Positions 5,550 to 7,231 of a DNA stretch of 7,231 nucleotides are shown here, one piece after another (within the stretch, counting starts at the first letter, position 1; each line of letters starts with the position of its first letter). Below the pieces are notes generated by a model, which worked only from the letters and a program-made list of their open reading frames with translations, did not search any database and was not told the DNA's origin. Source of the DNA: a candidate division WWE3 bacterium (GTDB taxonomy: Bacteria > Patescibacteriota > WWE3 > UBA101185 > UBA10185); assembly GCA_003564915.1 (NCBI GenBank), contig PXDX01000001.1, positions 1-7,231 of the forward strand, written 5' to 3'. The translations under genes and the position numbers were made by a program.

Positions 5550-7231
5550 ATGACGCTACTATCAGCAGATGTAACCAAAATCCCTCAGATAGGGAAGAGA
5601 AATAAAACCCTGCTCAATAAAATCGATATTTACACTGTGGAAGATCTTTTGTATCACTTTCCTTTCAGATATGAAGACAGATCCAAAATAAGGAAAATTA
5701 ATACCTTAAAAATAGACGAAAACGTAACCATACAGGCCAAACTAACCTCCATAGAAAACATATATACAAGAGCAGGTAAAAGACTGACCAAGGGATTTGC
5801 CGAAGATTCTACGGGAGAGATAGCCCTGATCTGGTTCAATATGCATTATATTAAAAGAAATCTGAAGGTGGGAAAGACATATTATATGAGCGGAAAAGTA
5901 ACCTCCTACGGAAATAAGCTTACGCTGGTTGTTCCCGATACTGAAGAGAAAAATACGGTCAATATTCACTCCGGTAGGATCGTTCCCGTACACATGACAA
6001 CGGAGGGTATTACTCCCAAATGGATGCGAACCAGAATAAACGACGTGTTAAAGGGAGGAGCCGGTAAACTTAAACTCACAGATCCTCTCCCAGAAAAAAT
6101 AATCCAAAATCGCGGTTTTCAGGATCTGAAGAAAGCACTTAACCAAATTCATTTTCCTAACGATTTTGATACCTTAAACGAAGCGAAAAGGAGACTGGCA
6201 TATCAAGAGCTTTTTGTAGAGATGATCAATGCGGAAAGAGTAAAAAGTAAGTGGGAAGAGAACAAAAACTCGTATGTTCTGGAGCCGCATCAAGAAAAAG
6301 TAAATGATTTTATCAGTAATCTTCCGTTCTCACTGACTTCAGACCAAAAAACCGCTATAAAAGAAATAAGCAAAGACATGTCCAAAGATACACCTATGAA
6401 CAGGCTGTTGGAGGGAGATGTAGGAACAGGAAAAACCATTGTTGCAATAATTGCTGCGCTAATTGCAAACACCAATAACAAAAACACCGTATACATGGCA
6501 CCAACAGAAATTCTAGCACAACAACACTTTGAAACATTCAAAGAATTTCTTGATGGGCAAGAGATTCAAATAGAACTAATAACGGGATCAAGCGGGTACT
6601 CTTCAAAAGAAGGTACGCGCGAGAAAGACATAAAAATACTGATAGGAACCCATGCTCTATTATATAAGAGCGGTAAATATCGGGATCTGGGCCTAGTAAT
6701 AATAGACGAACAACATAGGTTCGGGGTGGAACAAAGGCTAAGGCTTCTGGATCTCACTGAAAAAAACGTAGTTCCGCATCTTTTGACCATGACCGCAACT
6801 CCTATACCCAGAACATTGGCTCTGACCTTATACGGAGATCTGGATATGTCGGTTCTAAGAGAACACCCTGATAAGAACAGAGAAATTATCACTAAAGTAA
6901 TAAATCAAGACAGCAAACAAGAGGAAGTCTACGAAAAAATAGCAAAAAAAGGTCTTAGTACATTTATTGTCTGTCCGTTCATAGAGGAGAGCTATGCGGA
7001 AAGCATGGAAAATGTGAAAGCGGCCACAATTGAATTTGAGAGGCTAAGGGATAAGTTTTTTGGAAAAGGTAATTGTGCCTTACTACACGGAAGAATGTCA
7101 TCCAAAGAAAAAGAGAGAGCCGTAGAACGATTTAAAAAAGGAAAGATACAAGCTTTGATCTCAACCCCGGTTATAGAAGTGGGAATTGATATCCCTGACG
7201 CAGATGTCATGATAATAGAAAGTGCTGAACG
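5550..7231 (+). CDS. recG: ATP-dependent DNA helicase RecG, N-terminal 560 codons (3' end outside window)
   Basis: Monomeric superfamily 2 helicase that reverses stalled replication forks and branch-migrates Holliday junctions, acting with recombination repair. The N-terminal part has IPQIGKRNKTLLNKIDIYTVEDLLYHFPFRYED (residues 11-43, contracted here: IPQIGK, DLLYHFP, RYED) and the OB-fold wedge domain (about 58-125) that binds branched DNA. Helicase motifs: LTSDQKTAI (262-270), Walker A GDVGTGKT (289-296), MAPTEILAQQH (316-326), DEQHRFG (386-392), TATPIPRT (415-422), CPFIEE (475-480), LLHGRM (511-516), and STPVIEVGIDIPDA (538-551). Walker A Lys295 is close to its place in E. coli RecG. The frame is open to the window end at the AER of motif V/VI; the QLHQLRGRVGR motif and C-terminal helices lie beyond. 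ATG 5550 is the first start after the in-frame TAA at 5532-5534 of the upstream gene, and no Shine-Dalgarno sequence precedes it, so reinitiation or coupling is likely. Confidence 0.96.
   Translation, partial: MTLLSADVTKIPQIGKRNKTLLNKIDIYTVEDLLYHFPFRYEDRSKIRKINTLKIDENVTIQAKLTSIENIYTRAGKRLTKGFAEDSTGEIALIWFNMHYIKRNLKVGKTYYMSGKVTSYGNKLTLVVPDTEEKNTVNIHSGRIVPVHMTTEGITPKWMRTRINDVLKGGAGKLKLTDPLPEKIIQNRGFQDLKKALNQIHFPNDFDTLNEAKRRLAYQELFVEMINAERVKSKWEENKNSYVLEPHQEKVNDFISNLPFSLTSDQKTAIKEISKDMSKDTPMNRLLEGDVGTGKTIVAIIAALIANTNNKNTVYMAPTEILAQQHFETFKEFLDGQEIQIELITGSSGYSSKEGTREKDIKILIGTHALLYKSGKYRDLGLVIIDEQHRFGVEQRLRLLDLTEKNVVPHLLTMTATPIPRTLALTLYGDLDMSVLREHPDKNREIITKVINQDSKQEEVYEKIAKKGLSTFIVCPFIEESYAESMENVKAATIEFERLRDKFFGKGNCALLHGRMSSKEKERAVERFKKGKIQALISTPVIEVGIDIPDADVMIIESAE

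Noticed and set aside
6290..6892. Minus-strand open frames of 83 and 108 codons inside recG.
   Set aside because: They are antisense shadows of conserved helicase motifs, with no recognisable domain.
5313..7231. The small membrane protein and recG share a reading frame, suggesting a broken fusion.
   Set aside because: RecG starts with a normal N-terminus right after the gap, the upstream protein ends cleanly after its hydrophobic tail, and only one TAA and 15 bp separate them. RecG with a membrane anchor is not a known arrangement.

Overview
The window looks like a stretch of core housekeeping genes from a small-genome bacterium. Divergent but recognisable PheT, TyrS, class A penicillin-binding protein and RecG proteins, very tight packing and roughly 40% GC (sampled by hand) would fit a Candidate Phyla Radiation (Patescibacteria) lineage; that placement is inference, with no rRNA to confirm it. 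The tyrS reading frame ends at TGA directly after a complete S4 domain, so TGA is a normal stop and the glycine-TGA code of Gracilibacteria/Absconditabacteria is unlikely.

Layout. 1-1233 (+): the C-terminal 410 codons of pheT (phenylalanyl-tRNA synthetase beta chain), cut by the left window edge. 1234-1271: a 38-bp convergent gap. 1272-4028 (-): a complete bifunctional class A penicillin-binding protein of 918 residues with glycosyltransferase, transpeptidase and C-terminal Ig-like parts. 4029-4129: a 101-bp divergent promoter region. 4130-5329 (+): complete tyrS (399 residues). 5313-5534 (+): a 73-residue, very basic protein with a C-terminal membrane anchor, overlapping the tyrS end. 5550-7231 (+): recG, a branched-DNA helicase, cut by the right edge after 560 codons and lacking roughly its last 120 residues. 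No tRNA, rRNA, mobile element or CRISPR array was seen, and no gene-free stretch exceeds 101 bp.

How the genes relate. tyrS, the small membrane protein gene and recG form a compact same-strand group (17-bp overlap, then a 15-bp gap) and are probably co-transcribed. The penicillin-binding protein gene is transcribed away from tyrS out of a shared intergenic region and converges on pheT. The genes do not form a single pathway: two serve tRNA charging, one builds peptidoglycan, one remodels stalled forks and recombination intermediates.

The most interesting structure is the divergent region. Each gene has an extended -10 box (TGnTAnAAT) only 6-7 nt before its ATG, and both ATGs sit in the same CTTCATGAA context. 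This predicts leaderless mRNAs in both directions from two nearly identical, mirror-image promoter/start modules. None of the starts visible in the window has a well-placed Shine-Dalgarno sequence.
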